A stretch of 64,000 nt of DNA from Pachyseris speciosa (lineage: Eukaryota > Cnidaria > Anthozoa > Scleractinia > Pachyseridae), in assembly GCA_016490735.1 (NCBI GenBank), contig JAEMWC010000015.1, forward strand, positions 1,255,001 to 1,319,000. The letters are read 5' to 3'. Shown in pieces: positions 21,151 to 33,400 of the stretch (within the stretch, counting starts at the first letter, position 1; every line of letters starts with the position of its first letter). The notes beneath the pieces are model-generated. The model had not been told where the DNA came from. It ran no database searches and saw only the letters and a program-made list of their open reading frames with translations. The position numbers were made by a program, and so were the translations under genes.

Positions 21151-22163
21151 CAGTATGTTGCCCAGTATCCGGACAATACCAGTATCCGGACACTTAAAAC
21201 GAAAACTCAATTTTTCCGGCGCACTTCTTAATTTTCGGTAAACGAAATATTCCGAAAGAAAGCCGACCATTTCAGCTTTGAAATGCTAGTTTTGGCGGGC
21301 TCACAGCTTGAAAAACAGTTGCAGAGGGCGCCGTTCTGTTCAGGTGAGTCAAATTTTCATGGCTAATATTTACACTGTTTACTGCGCAGTAAAACTAGTG
21401 CTGTTCAAATATAGGCTTGTAAAATGTGATAATTTCAAAGAAATTTTAAAATATTTGAGGTTAGGCTACTTAAAGAAGTTAAATTTTCAAAAAAATTCAA
21501 TAATTAGCTTTAAAATGTTTCTGGTTTGGAATAAGGGAGGCCATAAACATTGACTAAGTTTTGGATGTCAGATACCCAGTATCCGGACAGTGTTTTCTTT
21601 GTCGTGCAAAATCCTTGAATTAGCTGCGTACACTATCCGGACAAGACTTATTTCATATCCATAACTATAACCATAGCTTAGGATAAATATATTCATTTGT
21701 GTAATGTAACTTTACTCAACTCCTCATGGAAATTTTTATCACGCACTTGTCGAGGCGAAATATTTTGTTTGTTTCGCATGACTGCATTTCGTAAAACGAC
21801 TATAACCGGAAGCGATAATGGTTGAACCAAGAATTCTCGTACAAATCTCTCTGTTGTGACTTATATTTTTGGAATCGGATGCCAGACTACTTTGGAAGAG
21901 CAAGATGGGCTTAAAAGTCGCTTTCCTGTCCAAATTTATGTTTAATTACGTTGTTCTTGTAGTGTCCGGATACTGGGCAACATTCGAGCTCTGCAAAAAT
22001 ATTAATTTCACAACGGATACGAAGGTAAAAAACTTCAATCTTTTTTCGTCATATTACAGACTAAATAGATTGTCTCTGGGCCAAATTTCAGAACTCTTGC
22101 GACTAAGGAAGGAAAGCTACAACATTTCTAAACTGAAGTGTCCGGATACTGGCCAACATACTG
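21151..22163. mobile_element. Tc1/mariner-like non-autonomous DNA transposon, 1013 bp
   Basis: The ends are near-perfect inverted repeats of about 25 bases starting CAGTATGTTG and flanked on both sides by TA, the target duplication typical of Tc1/mariner/pogo elements. The block TATCCGGACA (or its complement) recurs inside near both ends and in the middle (around 21165, 21182, 21580, 21630, 21962, 22139). No transposase ORF remains. It interrupts the satellite array and is younger than it. Confidence 0.8.
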
Positions 22164-23750
22164 TACAAATAAAGATTGTTGTTGTACATGGTCTTCTTGG
22201 CCTTGTACCCACTGTAAATCACTGCTAAATATCATTTCTTCATCCGTCCTCACCAGACACAAACCAAAACAGGAAAAAACGCTAAAAAGGTGTTAAATTA
22301 TAACCCAAATCAAGACATTTTTTAGTAGGTTTTGGGACAAAAAATTACCGTGGTCAAAAGAACAGATTTTGGTGGTTATTTAAATAGCACCCCAATTTGG
22401 TGTTTTTCGGCTCGGGTCCACTCAAAATCATCACTATATATCTTTTCTTGATGCATTTTAGCCATAAACAAGACCAGAAAAAAATTTCGAAATTGTCCAA
22501 TTTTTGACCCCAAACCGAAGGCTTACCCCTTAAGAAAATGGCTAAAAACTCGAAATCCTCATAAATGGTGTTCTTGGCCTTGTACCCACTCTAAATCAGT
22601 GCTAAATAGCATTTTTTCATCCTTTCTAACCAGACACAAACCAAAACAGGAAAAACACTTTAAAAAGGTGTTACATTATAACCCAAATCCAGACATTTTT
22701 AATAGCTTTTGGGACAAAAAAAAAATTACCGTGGTCAAAAGAACAGATTCTGTTGGTTATTTAAATAGCACCCAAATTTGGTGTTTTTCGCCTCGGGTCC
22801 ACTCAAAATTATCACTATATATCTTTTCTTGATGCATTTCAGCTATAAACAAGCCCGGAAATTTTTTTCAAATTTTTCCAATTTTTGACCCCAAACCATA
22901 GGCTTACCCCTTAATAAAATGGCCAAAAACTCGAAATCCTCATAAATGGTGTTCTTGGCCTTGTACCCACACTAAATCATTGCTAAATATCATTTCTTCA
23001 TCCGTTCTAACCAGATACAAACCAAAACACACAAAAAAAACTTGAAAAAGGTGTTAAATTATGACCCAAATCCAGACATTTGTTTTAGTAGTTTTTGGGA
23101 CAAAAAAAATACCGAGATCAAAAGAACAGATTTTGGTGGTTATTTAAATAGAACCACAATTTGGCGTTTTTCGGCTCGGGTCCACTTAAAATCATCACTA
23201 TGTATCTTTTCTTGATTCATTTTAGCCATAAACAAGTCCAGAAAAAATTTTCAAATTTGTCCAATTTTTGACCAAAAACCATAGGCTTCATAGGCCCATA
23301 GGCTTCATAGGCTTCATAGGCTTCCATAGGCCCTTAAGAAAATGGCCAAAAACTCGATATCCTAATAAATGGTCTTCGTGGCCTTGTACCCACTCTAAAT
23401 CATTGTTAAATATCATTTCTTCATTCGTTCTAACCAGACACAAACCAAAACACAAAAAAACTTTAAAATGGTGTTAAATTATAACCCAATCCAGACATTT
23501 TTTGAGCAGTTTTTGGGACAAAAAAATTACCGTGGTCAAAAGAACAGATGTTGGTGGTTGTTTAAATAACACCCCAATTTGGTGGTTTTCAGCTCGGGTC
23601 CACTCAAAATCGTCACTAGATATCATTTCTTGATGCATTTTAGCCATAAAGAAGCCAGAAAAAATTTTCAAAGTTTTCCAATTTTTGACCCAAACCATAG
23701 GCTTACCCCTTAAGAAAATGGCTAAAAACTCGAGATCCTCATAAAACCAA
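22164..23750. repeat. Satellite-like array, second block
   Basis: Head-to-tail copies in the same orientation as the end of the first block. AACCAGACACAAACC recurs at about 22252, 22628, 23008 (one mismatch) and 23431, so the period is about 376-380 bases, stretched to about 423 in the last step by a minisatellite. Each copy also holds GATGCATTTTAGCCAT, GGTTATTTAAATAG and CTTACCCCTTAAGAAAATGG. Confidence 0.8.
23279..23335. repeat. Short CATAGGCTT minisatellite
   Basis: Five or so tandem CATAGGCTT(C)/CATAGGCCC units inside one satellite copy. They account for the longer spacing of that copy. Confidence 0.7.
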
Positions 23751-24240
23751 ATATTATGTTAAGGCATATTGTTATTTATGTCGATACAGTATGCCTTTAC
23801 GGTCTGCATGGTTGGTCTTCCAACTCACATCAATCTAACCTCTCTTTCAAGAGCCAGTCATTTTGTATCGCCCTAAGGGGTGTTCGTATAAAGGAGCATG
23901 CATTCCCGCGTTCGCTCCCCCTTGTTTTTACCATCATGGTGATTACATCTCTGCGGAAAAAGTTTTTCCCTCCCCTCCCATCCCACTTTGCTATGAGTCG
24001 GGAGATCTTCTATGCGTTTATCACTTAGTTTCTTCATTGGGCGATTTTCTTGCCCCACTGAAGACAACATAAATTATTTAGTATTATCGTTGTGAACTAA
24101 GGCGTCTGTTTTATAATCAATTAAACTGCCACTCAGACAAGTGGCCAAATAATGCCAACACTCGCGTGGCTTCGCTGTCTGTTGTATCGTATCGGAACAA
24201 TAGCGTGACTTCAATGAGAGCTCCCGTGGTTACTTTTAGG
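23751..24240. other. Unclassified spacer between satellite blocks of opposite orientation
   Basis: Sequence unrelated to the satellite unit, including the CCCTAAGGGGTGTTCG and CCCTCCCCTCCCATCCC blocks. No ORF with a recognisable domain. It may be an insertion or the hinge where array orientation switches. Confidence 0.4.
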
Positions 24241-26235
24241 GTATCGGCATAAATGGTCTTCTTGGCCTTGTACCCACTCTAAATCATTGCTAAATATTAT
24301 GTCTTCATCCGTTGTAAACAGACACAAAAATCTGTTTTGTTTTAACCACGGTAATTTTTGTCCCCAAAACTACTGAAATTCCTTTGGATATCGATCAAAA
24401 TTTGAAAACCTTTTACAGTTTACTGTGTTTTGCTTTGTGTCTAGTTAGAACGGACGAAGAAATCAGATATTTAGCAGTAGAGTGGGTGTAGTGCAGAGAA
24501 GACTTTTGATGAGGATTTCGATTTTTTGGCCATTTTCTTAAGGGCCAAGCGTATGGTTTAGGGTGAAAAATTGGTGCTTGTTTATAGCATCAAGAATGAT
24601 ATATATCGATGGTTTAGAGTGGATTCGAAGCCAAAAACACCAAATTCGTCTGCAATTTAAATAACCACCAAAATCTGTTTTGTTTTAAAAACGATATTTT
24701 TTGTCCCTAAATCTCCTCAAATTCCTTTGCATTTGGGTCAAAATTTGACACCCTTTTAAAGTTTGTTTGTTTTCGTTTGTATCTGGTTAGGACGGATGAA
24801 GAAATGATATTTAGCAATGATGTAGAGTGGGTACAAGGCTAAGAAGACCTTTCTTAAGGGGTAAGTCTACGGTTGTGGGTCAAAAATGGAAAAAAAAGAA
24901 AGTTTTTCTGTGCTTGTTAATGGATGAAATGTATCAAGAAATGACATATAGCGATGATTTTGAGTCGATCCGAGGCCAAAAACACCAAATTGGTGTGCTA
25001 TTTAAATAAAAATCTAAATCTGTTTTGTTTTAACCACGGTACTTTTTTGTGCCCAAAACTACTCAAATTTCTTTGTATTTCGTTCAAAATTTTACAACCT
25101 ATTAAAGTTTTTGTGCAGTTTTGTTTGATTCTGGTTAGGACGGATGAAGAAGTGATATTTAGCCATGATTTAGAGTGAGTATAAGGCCAAGAAGACCCTT
25201 TATGAGGATTTCGAGTTTTTGGCCATTTTTTTAATGGGTAAGCCTATGGTTTTGCGTCAAACATTGGACAAAATTGAAAATTTATTTCTGTGCTTCTTTA
25301 TGGCTAAAATGCATCAAGAAATGATATAGCGATGATTTAGAGTGGATCCGAGTAAAAAACACACCATGTTGGGGTGCTATTTAAATAACCACCAAAATCT
25401 GTTTTGGTTTAACCACCGTACTTTTCTGCCTCAAAACCATCCAAAATATCTTTGGTTTTGGGTCAAAATTTGAGAATCTTTGAATGTTTTTTTTTTTCTC
25501 TCTTGGCTTGTGTATGGCTGAAACGGATCACGTAATGATGTTTACCGATGATTTAGAGTGGGTACGACGGCAAAAAGACCATTTATGAGGATTTTGAAGT
25601 TTGGCGATTTTCCTAAGGGGTAAGCCTATGGTTTTAGGTCAAAAATTGGAAAAAATTGAAATTTTTTCTGTGCTTGTGTATGGCTAAAATACATCAAGAA
25701 ATGGAATAAGGCGATGATTTAGAGTGGATGCAAGGCTAAAAAGACCATGTTTCAGTGCTATTTAAATAACCACCAAAATCTGTTTTGTTTTAACCACCGT
25801 ACTTTTGTGCCTCAAACCCTCCCAAAATCTGTTTGGATTCTGTCAAAATTTTACCTTTGAATTTTTTTTTTCTGTGTTGTTTGTGTATCATTAAAACGGA
25901 TCAGGATATAATTTTTGCCGATGATTTAGAGTGGGTACAACGGTAAAAAAGATCATTAAAGAGGATTTTGAATTTTTGGCCATTTTCCTAAGGGGTGAGC
26001 GTATGGTTTAGGGTTAAAAATTGGAAAAAAATTGAAACTTTTTCTGTGCTTGTCTATGGCTAAAATGCATCAAGAAATAGAATAAAGCGATGACTTAGAG
26101 TGGATGCAAGGAAAAAAATACCAAATTTCTGTGCTATTTAAATGACCAGCAGAATCTGTTTTGTTTTAACCACCATACTTTTGTGCCTCAAAACTATCCA
26201 AAATTTCTTTGGTTTTGGTTCAAAGTTTGACGAGC
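24241..26235. repeat. Satellite-like array, third block, inverted relative to the second
   Basis: The same unit as at 22.2-23.7 kb but in reverse complement. GGTTAGGACGGATGAAGAA-type blocks recur at about 24442, 24787 and 25134, with CTAAAATGCATCAAGAAAT and CCACCAAAATCTGTTTT in each unit. Copies are more diverged toward the right end. No gene inside. Confidence 0.75.
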
Positions 26236-26404
26236 TAACGTTCGTTTCTTTTCATTGTTTCTGGAAAAGATGCTTCGATGAATCTCTTTGGAGGTTTTTC
26301 TGTCCGTATATGTAAACTATTTGATACGCCTTTCCTTTCTCAAAAAGTAAACAGAAATATCCGTTGATCGGTGAGAATATTGTATTTTTATAGCTAATAA
26401 GCTA

Positions 26405-26505
26405 TGCTGGGTGGTTGAACGGGCATAATTTGGTGGTTGAACGGGCATAATTTGGTGGTTGAACGGGCATAATTTTGGGATGGTTGAACGGGCATAATCG
26501 TCGCC
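26405..26505. repeat. Tandem repeat of a 24-25-bp unit, four copies
   Basis: GGTTGAACGGGCATAATTT repeats four times with small length variation. Confidence 0.85.
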
Positions 26506-26593
26506 TTTAAAGAGGAATAAGCCGAGATCGAATCATGCACCAACTGCTTTATTTCTTTTTCTTGTCTTTTGTCCCTCTTTTATTCCTTCAAGG

Positions 26594-26616
26594 TATTATT
26601 ATTATTATTATTACTA

Positions 26617-26677
<61 letters not shown>

Positions 26678-26715
26678 TATTATTATTATTATTATTATTA
26701 TTATCATCATTATTA
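26594..26715. repeat. (ATT)n microsatellite
   Basis: Over 100 bases of ATT with a periodic ACT variant. ORFs of repeated Ile/Thr on either strand are artefacts. Confidence 0.95.
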
Positions 26716-27130
26716 TTGTCACTGCTGAGTTGTAAATAAATTGTACAATTTTACAGCGGCATATGCGGATACGGATTCTATGGATATTCAGTACAAACAA
26801 ACACAGATTCGAAATCATTACTTTAAGCGTAATGCACCCGTTATAACAAGTACGGACTAGTTTCGTTTGTTTAGGGATAAGTGAGGGATACTCTATTTCT
26901 GCAGGCCCGAGTTAAGGGTAATTAAATTCATACAGTGCCGTCTAAAGCTAAGAATACATTTATGCATTAGGGATAACACCTTATTACCACTGGCGAAGTA
27001 TGAAGAGAATACATTAAATGTCTTCTCGACCTCTCTATTCTTCAAAACAAACTAGACATGACTTACAGTAAACTATGTTAATGTGGCCACAGTTTAAAAG
27101 TTTTGTTTTTCACGGTTTGAATCACTTTTT

Positions 27131-27453
27131 CTATGTCTGGTAAAACACTTCCACTTCATGGGGTGTATACGTATACCTTCCCGCAAGCAGGTTTCTTGTA
27201 TTACTAGCCTGATATTTGTACCCTGCCACCTGCACGTAAGAGTGCCCCAGATTGTTGTATGAGTTGGTGTTGGACCCCGCGTTGTTGGCAATATAGATAT
27301 CATGGCCACCGCCAAACGTCGGTCCATAATTACTGTTTCCGTACATGGAATTCCCAGTGGTTTTGATGTGAAGCTTAAACGGTTCCAGGCCGTCTCGGTT
27401 TTTGAATGAGAATATGAAGCCATGAACCGAGTCTGTGTAGGAACTGCCAGAAT
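27131..27453 (-). CDS. TLDc domain, second half, and stop codon
   Basis: VHGFIFSFKNRDGLEPFKL, then GPTFGGGHDIYIANNA, NNLGHSYVQVAGYKYQ and a final YTYTPHEVEVFYQT before TAG. The GP.FG.G.DI motif is the TLDc hallmark. Confidence 0.92.
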
Positions 27454-30400
27454 CTAGAAGCAAAAATGTTAAAGTTTCATTTGTCATCTCGGTAGAAACA
27501 CAAAATTAATGGATACTGCGAAGAACAGAACAAATAAAAGGATGGCGAGATAAGAAGGGATTTGGTAGAATCAACCTCGATCTTACTTATTTCAGAATGA
27601 TTGTGTTGTGAAAACCCTTGCTGCAAAGAGAAGATATGGTATCAGAAATTACTAAATTAATCCACAAGGGAGCGATCACCCGGCAGCAAAACTGTTACCA
27701 GGCTTCCTGGTCGGAGGAGAACTGTCAAAAGCTGTCAAAAATCAAAACAGTTTTTAATCCTATCCGTTAAATTGTGGGATATTCATTACTGGCATTCCAC
27801 TGCAGATGGGATATACGTAAGCTACTTACGCCAGCTTATGTCAGTGTACCCGCCAAAGATGTACTCTCCTACTCTAATGAACGTTACAGAGGGACCCAGG
27901 CCATTGCACCGTGAGTGGAATGTGCTGGAAGCCCATCCATGATCCGTAGCTCTGTAGCACAGTTTCCATTTAGCTGGCATGTTAGATACGGGGTACAGCC
28001 AGCCTTTCAGAGTTTCCCAGTACTTGGTTTCGTTGAGAAGGATCTCTGACGGTTCAAACTCGGGTCCTAAGACAAAACATGCACAACAAGGAAACAGAAA
28101 GCGCTCGACTCCGTTTCATACTTAAATACGAGTAAGAATGGGTATTGGAAACTAGTTAAGCTTCCAATAAATTGATCCTACACTTGAAAAAAAAAAGCGG
28201 GATCGTGAAGATCATGAGGAACAAGCAGTAGGAGCAGTACCTACAAAATTGTTTTGAAAGCTCGCAAGTATGAATTTTTGCCCTTGGTAAGCCTCATCGA
28301 ATGTTCTACTATTTTTCTAACAACGTTGCTGAATACCTTCGCATGTTGGCTCCTCCACGGTCCAGTTTCCGGTCTCGTTGCATAAACGGAGCTGCGGTCC
28401 CCGAAGCCAATACCCTTTGTTGCACTTGTAAGCAATATTTTTCCCTCCCCAGAATTCATCTCCTATGATATAACCGTTCTCAAGAGGAGTGGGCTCATCG
28501 CATAGACGGTGACCTTCAAAAAGGAAATAGAAAAATGGTAATTATATTTTTAACATCAACTGTCAAAATTCTCGCGCGCTGAATGTTTCATGCCTTTCGT
28601 CTATAAGAGTACAGGTGATGAAAATGGCTTCAAAAGTAACACAAGGCAAGGAAAATTTTGTAATTTGTCGCTGCACAAAGAACTTGTTTGCACTTTTCCA
28701 ATGAATTCTGCAGTCCGAAATACCTCTAAATTTCAGTTTGCACAATGGTAAATTTGTAAATTTACAAGAGATTGATATTTTAGAAAATCGTAGCCGGTCC
28801 TGCGGTTGTTGTGAAGAGCGATAACATGCAATAACAATTTTGATCGTTGAAAAAAAAAACTAAATTACAAAAGACAGTTAGCGCCAGTCTTTTAAGAATA
28901 CAAAGGTAGGATTGAAATCATAGTAAGGACATTTTGTTTCACAGGTGGCCAAAGCGGTGTTGTGCAAAGCTGGGTGTCATGGGATCCTGCCTAAAACAAC
29001 AACAACAACAACGTCATCATCATCATAAAATTGCTTTGTCTTGGGCCATTTCAGCTTTAATAAAAACAAAATGCAAACTACGATGATAAACATTTGCAAA
29101 AAATGCATTTCTCTCTTGTTGTAGCATAGAAAACGTCACGTTTTCAAGAGGAATGCATTTTATGCAAATGTTTATCACCACAGTTTGCGTTTTGTCTTTT
29201 ATATTAACCACCACAACAAAAATGAATTAAAATAAAATAAAACAAATTAACCAGTCAGAACACGTAGTTGAAGCTAAATGCTTATTTTCTTACATGTCGG
29301 CGTGATTTCGCTCCAGTTTCCGTTTTCCAGGCAGAGTCTGTTCTTGGGTCCTACCAACTGGTATCCTGTGTCACAGGCAAATGTCACCATCTGTCCTGCC
29401 CAGTAGTTGTCTCCAATCTTATAACCGTGCACAGGCACACCAGGATCGCCACACCCAACTAGTTCTTAGTGATTAAAAAAAAACACATTTTTTTACAGCT
29501 CCTATCACTGGACACCAAAATATTCTGGGAACAGTGAAAGATCATTTTCCTTTTTAACAATTACGATCGATTCATTGATGAAATGTGTCCCATTAAAAGG
29601 AAAAGAAGTCGGTTTGCCGGTAGACCGACTTGAAAACAAAGCATCTAAGATCTTTATTTTTAGTAGAATACGATAAAATTAGAAACATGGAAGTATAATA
29701 GAACAAGAAAGAGAGTATACGTGTGTCACTGTAAGAAAAAAAAACTTCTTTCAGGCATTACTTTCTTGCCGAAAACTATTGCCACTATTCAATAATGGGC
29801 GTTACCTGAGAGCTTTTATGTGGAGGGACAAACACGTACAGATTTAACTTTGTCCCAGAAAAATTCAGTGATATTTCTCTTTACCTGCAGTGGTTTCAAT
29901 CTCCGCGGTGCCGTTTGCATGATTCCTGAAGAAACACTTGTACACGCCCTGATCATCGGAGCTAAACCTTGGAATAACAAGCTCTCCTTTGACTTCCTCA
30001 GCAGTGCTTGTTGTTGTGTTGGTAGATATTACTACTCCATCCTTGCTCCACTCTAGAGTGGGGACGGGGGATCCCCGGGCTGCGCACTGTAGTGTAACGG
30101 TATCATACAGCTTTTTGACTGTGATGAAGGGGGAAGGTGTGATGGTGATTACAGGGGACCCTAGAAGTAAAGGAAAACAGTAAGTGAAACAGACACGTGC
30201 CTTCCGTCGATCAGGTTCAGCTGCTTCGGTCCTTTAATTATAAAGTTACCAGTCTTGTTTATTTGCAGCATATACGGTATATAGCACATACTTAATGTGA
30301 CCTCCTCTTTTCTGGGTGATGTTCAACTCACCTTTATAGAAATATTTTCAAGAGCTTGCAATATCTCTTTGAGAAAATATGTCCTAAGTATATAGTAAGG

Positions 30401-33400
30401 TCTTCCTGGCACGGTTTTGTAAATCGATAATAAGTAGCGTTTTAGAAACACCAAAAATTATCCTCCTCAAAACGTGATTGCGTCTGGTCACTTACAAACA
30501 GGATTCACCACAAGGACTATCAGCGCATACACGTGACCAAGATGGTTTTCTCCACGGCACATAATTGGTCCTTTGTCGTTCTTTTTAATATTCTTGATCA
30601 AGAGTGCTTTTCCAGCCTCAACATGGCGGCCAACAGGTAAGGGGCGAAATGACCGAGTCCACTTTATCTTTGGCGTGGGATAACCAAAGATATTGCAAGA
30701 TAGGGTGGTGTCCCAGGTCTCATACGCCATATGATAAACCACTGGTGCCTTTACAAACCGCGGAGGAACTGAAAGAGATGTTTGTGCCAAATCAAACACA
30801 TACTACGTTGTCTTCTGCATACATAATTAATCAACAAGTCTCCGAGAAAAGAAAAGGAATTCATCACAATCAACCCTTCCCAGAAAATAAATGCGATTAA
30901 AGGAGCTTGCTAGCGAGCCAAGAGACGGATAAGAGCTGAGGGCAGCTGGTCGTAAGTGGACTATCCGGGATCAGTATATACCACACAAGTGAATAGTGCT
31001 TTTTGCGCGCTCTGATTGATTAACTCGGAGGTGATTAGCAAGTACTTTTCACCTCCGAGCAGCCGGCGCACGAAATTTTACAATTTCCTACCGCTTGTTG
31101 GTATATTGTCACACATAAAGTAATGTTTTGGTCCGCTAATTATTCAGCTTGTGTGGTATATACTAAAACAATTATTCACCTCAGTGTCGGTGAAACTGGT
31201 GGATATTTACCTTGCCGCTTCACGGCTCGGTAAATATCCACTACTATTCACCTCCACTTCGGTGAATAATTGTTAAATAGAATGTAATCGAAAGGTTTCC
31301 GCGATCAGGTAATTGTATGGCGTCTTGGAACTGTTACCTGTAGTCAATCCTGGTTTCAAAGAAATTATGCTTATCCTTCTTGTGATAGCTGATTCGGGCT
31401 GTGCCCTCATCAGCGATCACGCGATAGAAATCTCGAGCTGTTAATCTAAGTGTTAAATAAAATGTAATCGAAAGGTTTCCGCGATCAGGTAACTTTATGG
31501 CGTCTTGTAACTGTAACTTGTGGTCAATCCTGGTTTCAAAGAAATTATGCTTATCCTTGACTAAATTAACTCTCAAAAATGAAATAAAAGAGGCATTGAA
31601 ATCAATAACAACTTTTGAACTTTGAGAACAAAAATAAAATAACAGTAAAGGAAAAAAAAAAAAGCCACACCCGCCACCATGAACAGAATAACGTAGGCAA
31701 CAATAACGATAACAAAAACAGTAATTTATATGGAACCAAACGTCAGCTGGGGCAACTGCAACAGCTTAAATAACAACAAATACTAAAGACATTTACCTTG
31801 CACAACAATTTTGACGGTCACAGACGCTGAACCCACGAAATTCTTCGCCTCACACCTATACAAGCCTCGATCACCGAATTGGATGTTAGAAAACGTCAGC
31901 ATGCCCGTGTCTGCACTGTAGTATTCACCGTCAAGCTTTTCATCATCCTTGTACCACGTGATCACTGGCTTAGGGACGCCCGTTGTATGGCAAGGTATGG
32001 AGACATTGCTTCCTTCTATTGTGGTAAGGCTGGGTGGAGGTTTCTTGGTTATCTCTGGCAGATCTGTTGATCAAAAGGCAGGATTGTGCTATGTAGTCAA
32101 AGAATGAGGCGTTTGACTCCTGTCTGATACACCTCGACTCCACCCCCTTCCCCGCCTCCCCATCACAAATAGACGTTTTCTTCTCCCTATGCCCTTCAAC
32201 CCAATTCTCAATTGATAAAGATTACAGTGTGCAAAAATATATAGGAGCTGGAAATTCATCAGTTTACCCAAACAGGTTCCTATATGAAATTAATGTACCA
32301 TAAATAAACCGAACCGCTTAAAAGAAGTCGGTGATAAGTAATACGTTTGCTATTGAACCAACAAGTCGAAATACGTTTTCTCAAATTGATCCTAGAACGA
32401 AATATCCAGTTAAATAACTCGTAAAGTTAGAAACAGTCTACCGTTAATAAATATCCCTTTTTCGAAAGCAATAAATTATGATCTAATTAAACTTGATCAG
32501 TCGTACGGAAAAGGGAAGTAAAATAAGAAGTTCCCCTAAAATACTACACTCCTCATTAGTAACCGCGTACCCACTATAAATTATGAAGTTAATTATGTGG
32601 AAGAGAAAGCGGATTCAAACGGAAGTCCCTCTTGGGCGTATTACTGAATTGTTTTGGTCCAACCCCTTGAGTCCTGGGTCAGTGTGTTGATACAACATAT
32701 CTCTATTCGCCTAATTTTACCTATATCCTCAATCAGTTTGGACGTGTTCCCAGCAAAAGCTTTCCCTGGTCGTCCCCTGGCTCCCTGGGGGCCTCGTTCC
32801 CCAGGCGGGCCTCTTTTTCCTGGTTTTCCTATGTAACCTGGTCGCCCTCGTCGTCCTCTGCGACCTTCCTGTCCTTGAGGCCCTCGTTCACCTATAAAAC
32901 AACGTGTTAATTACCACTTCTGTTTGGTTTGTAACACTAATATATTTCGCGCGTGAGCGTCGTAATTTCAAGAGCTGTGACAATGGAACTTGGTGGTCTG
33001 CACGCTATTACATGAATTACGTCGTTAGTTTTGCAGAACTGCGTAATCGTGAACTCGTCGTTTAGAAGTGTTCGAGCAAAGACCATTTAAATTAACTCAG
33101 ACTAAAGAAAATAAGTAACGCCATCATAATTGTGAGCTTTGGTGTGAAGATGAAAATTTTAGAGCAATAAACGTAAATCTGTTAAGGTCCGGGCAAAGGG
33201 CTTCAACATTCGTTCGATTTTGTTGCACCCTGTTGAAAGCTGTTGAACGCCGGGGGTGGCAACGGTTTCAACACATCTTCAACATTTGATTCAACAAAGA
33301 GAGACCTAGTATTCAGCCTCGCGGTTGTTACCAGGAATACGTCTTTCAGAGACCGATTAGTGCGCACGCGCAAACCTAACAATGTGAAAGCGGGTGGCAA

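Noticed and set aside
26535..26818. Ile-rich ORFs on both strands
   Set aside because: Artefacts of the ATT microsatellite.
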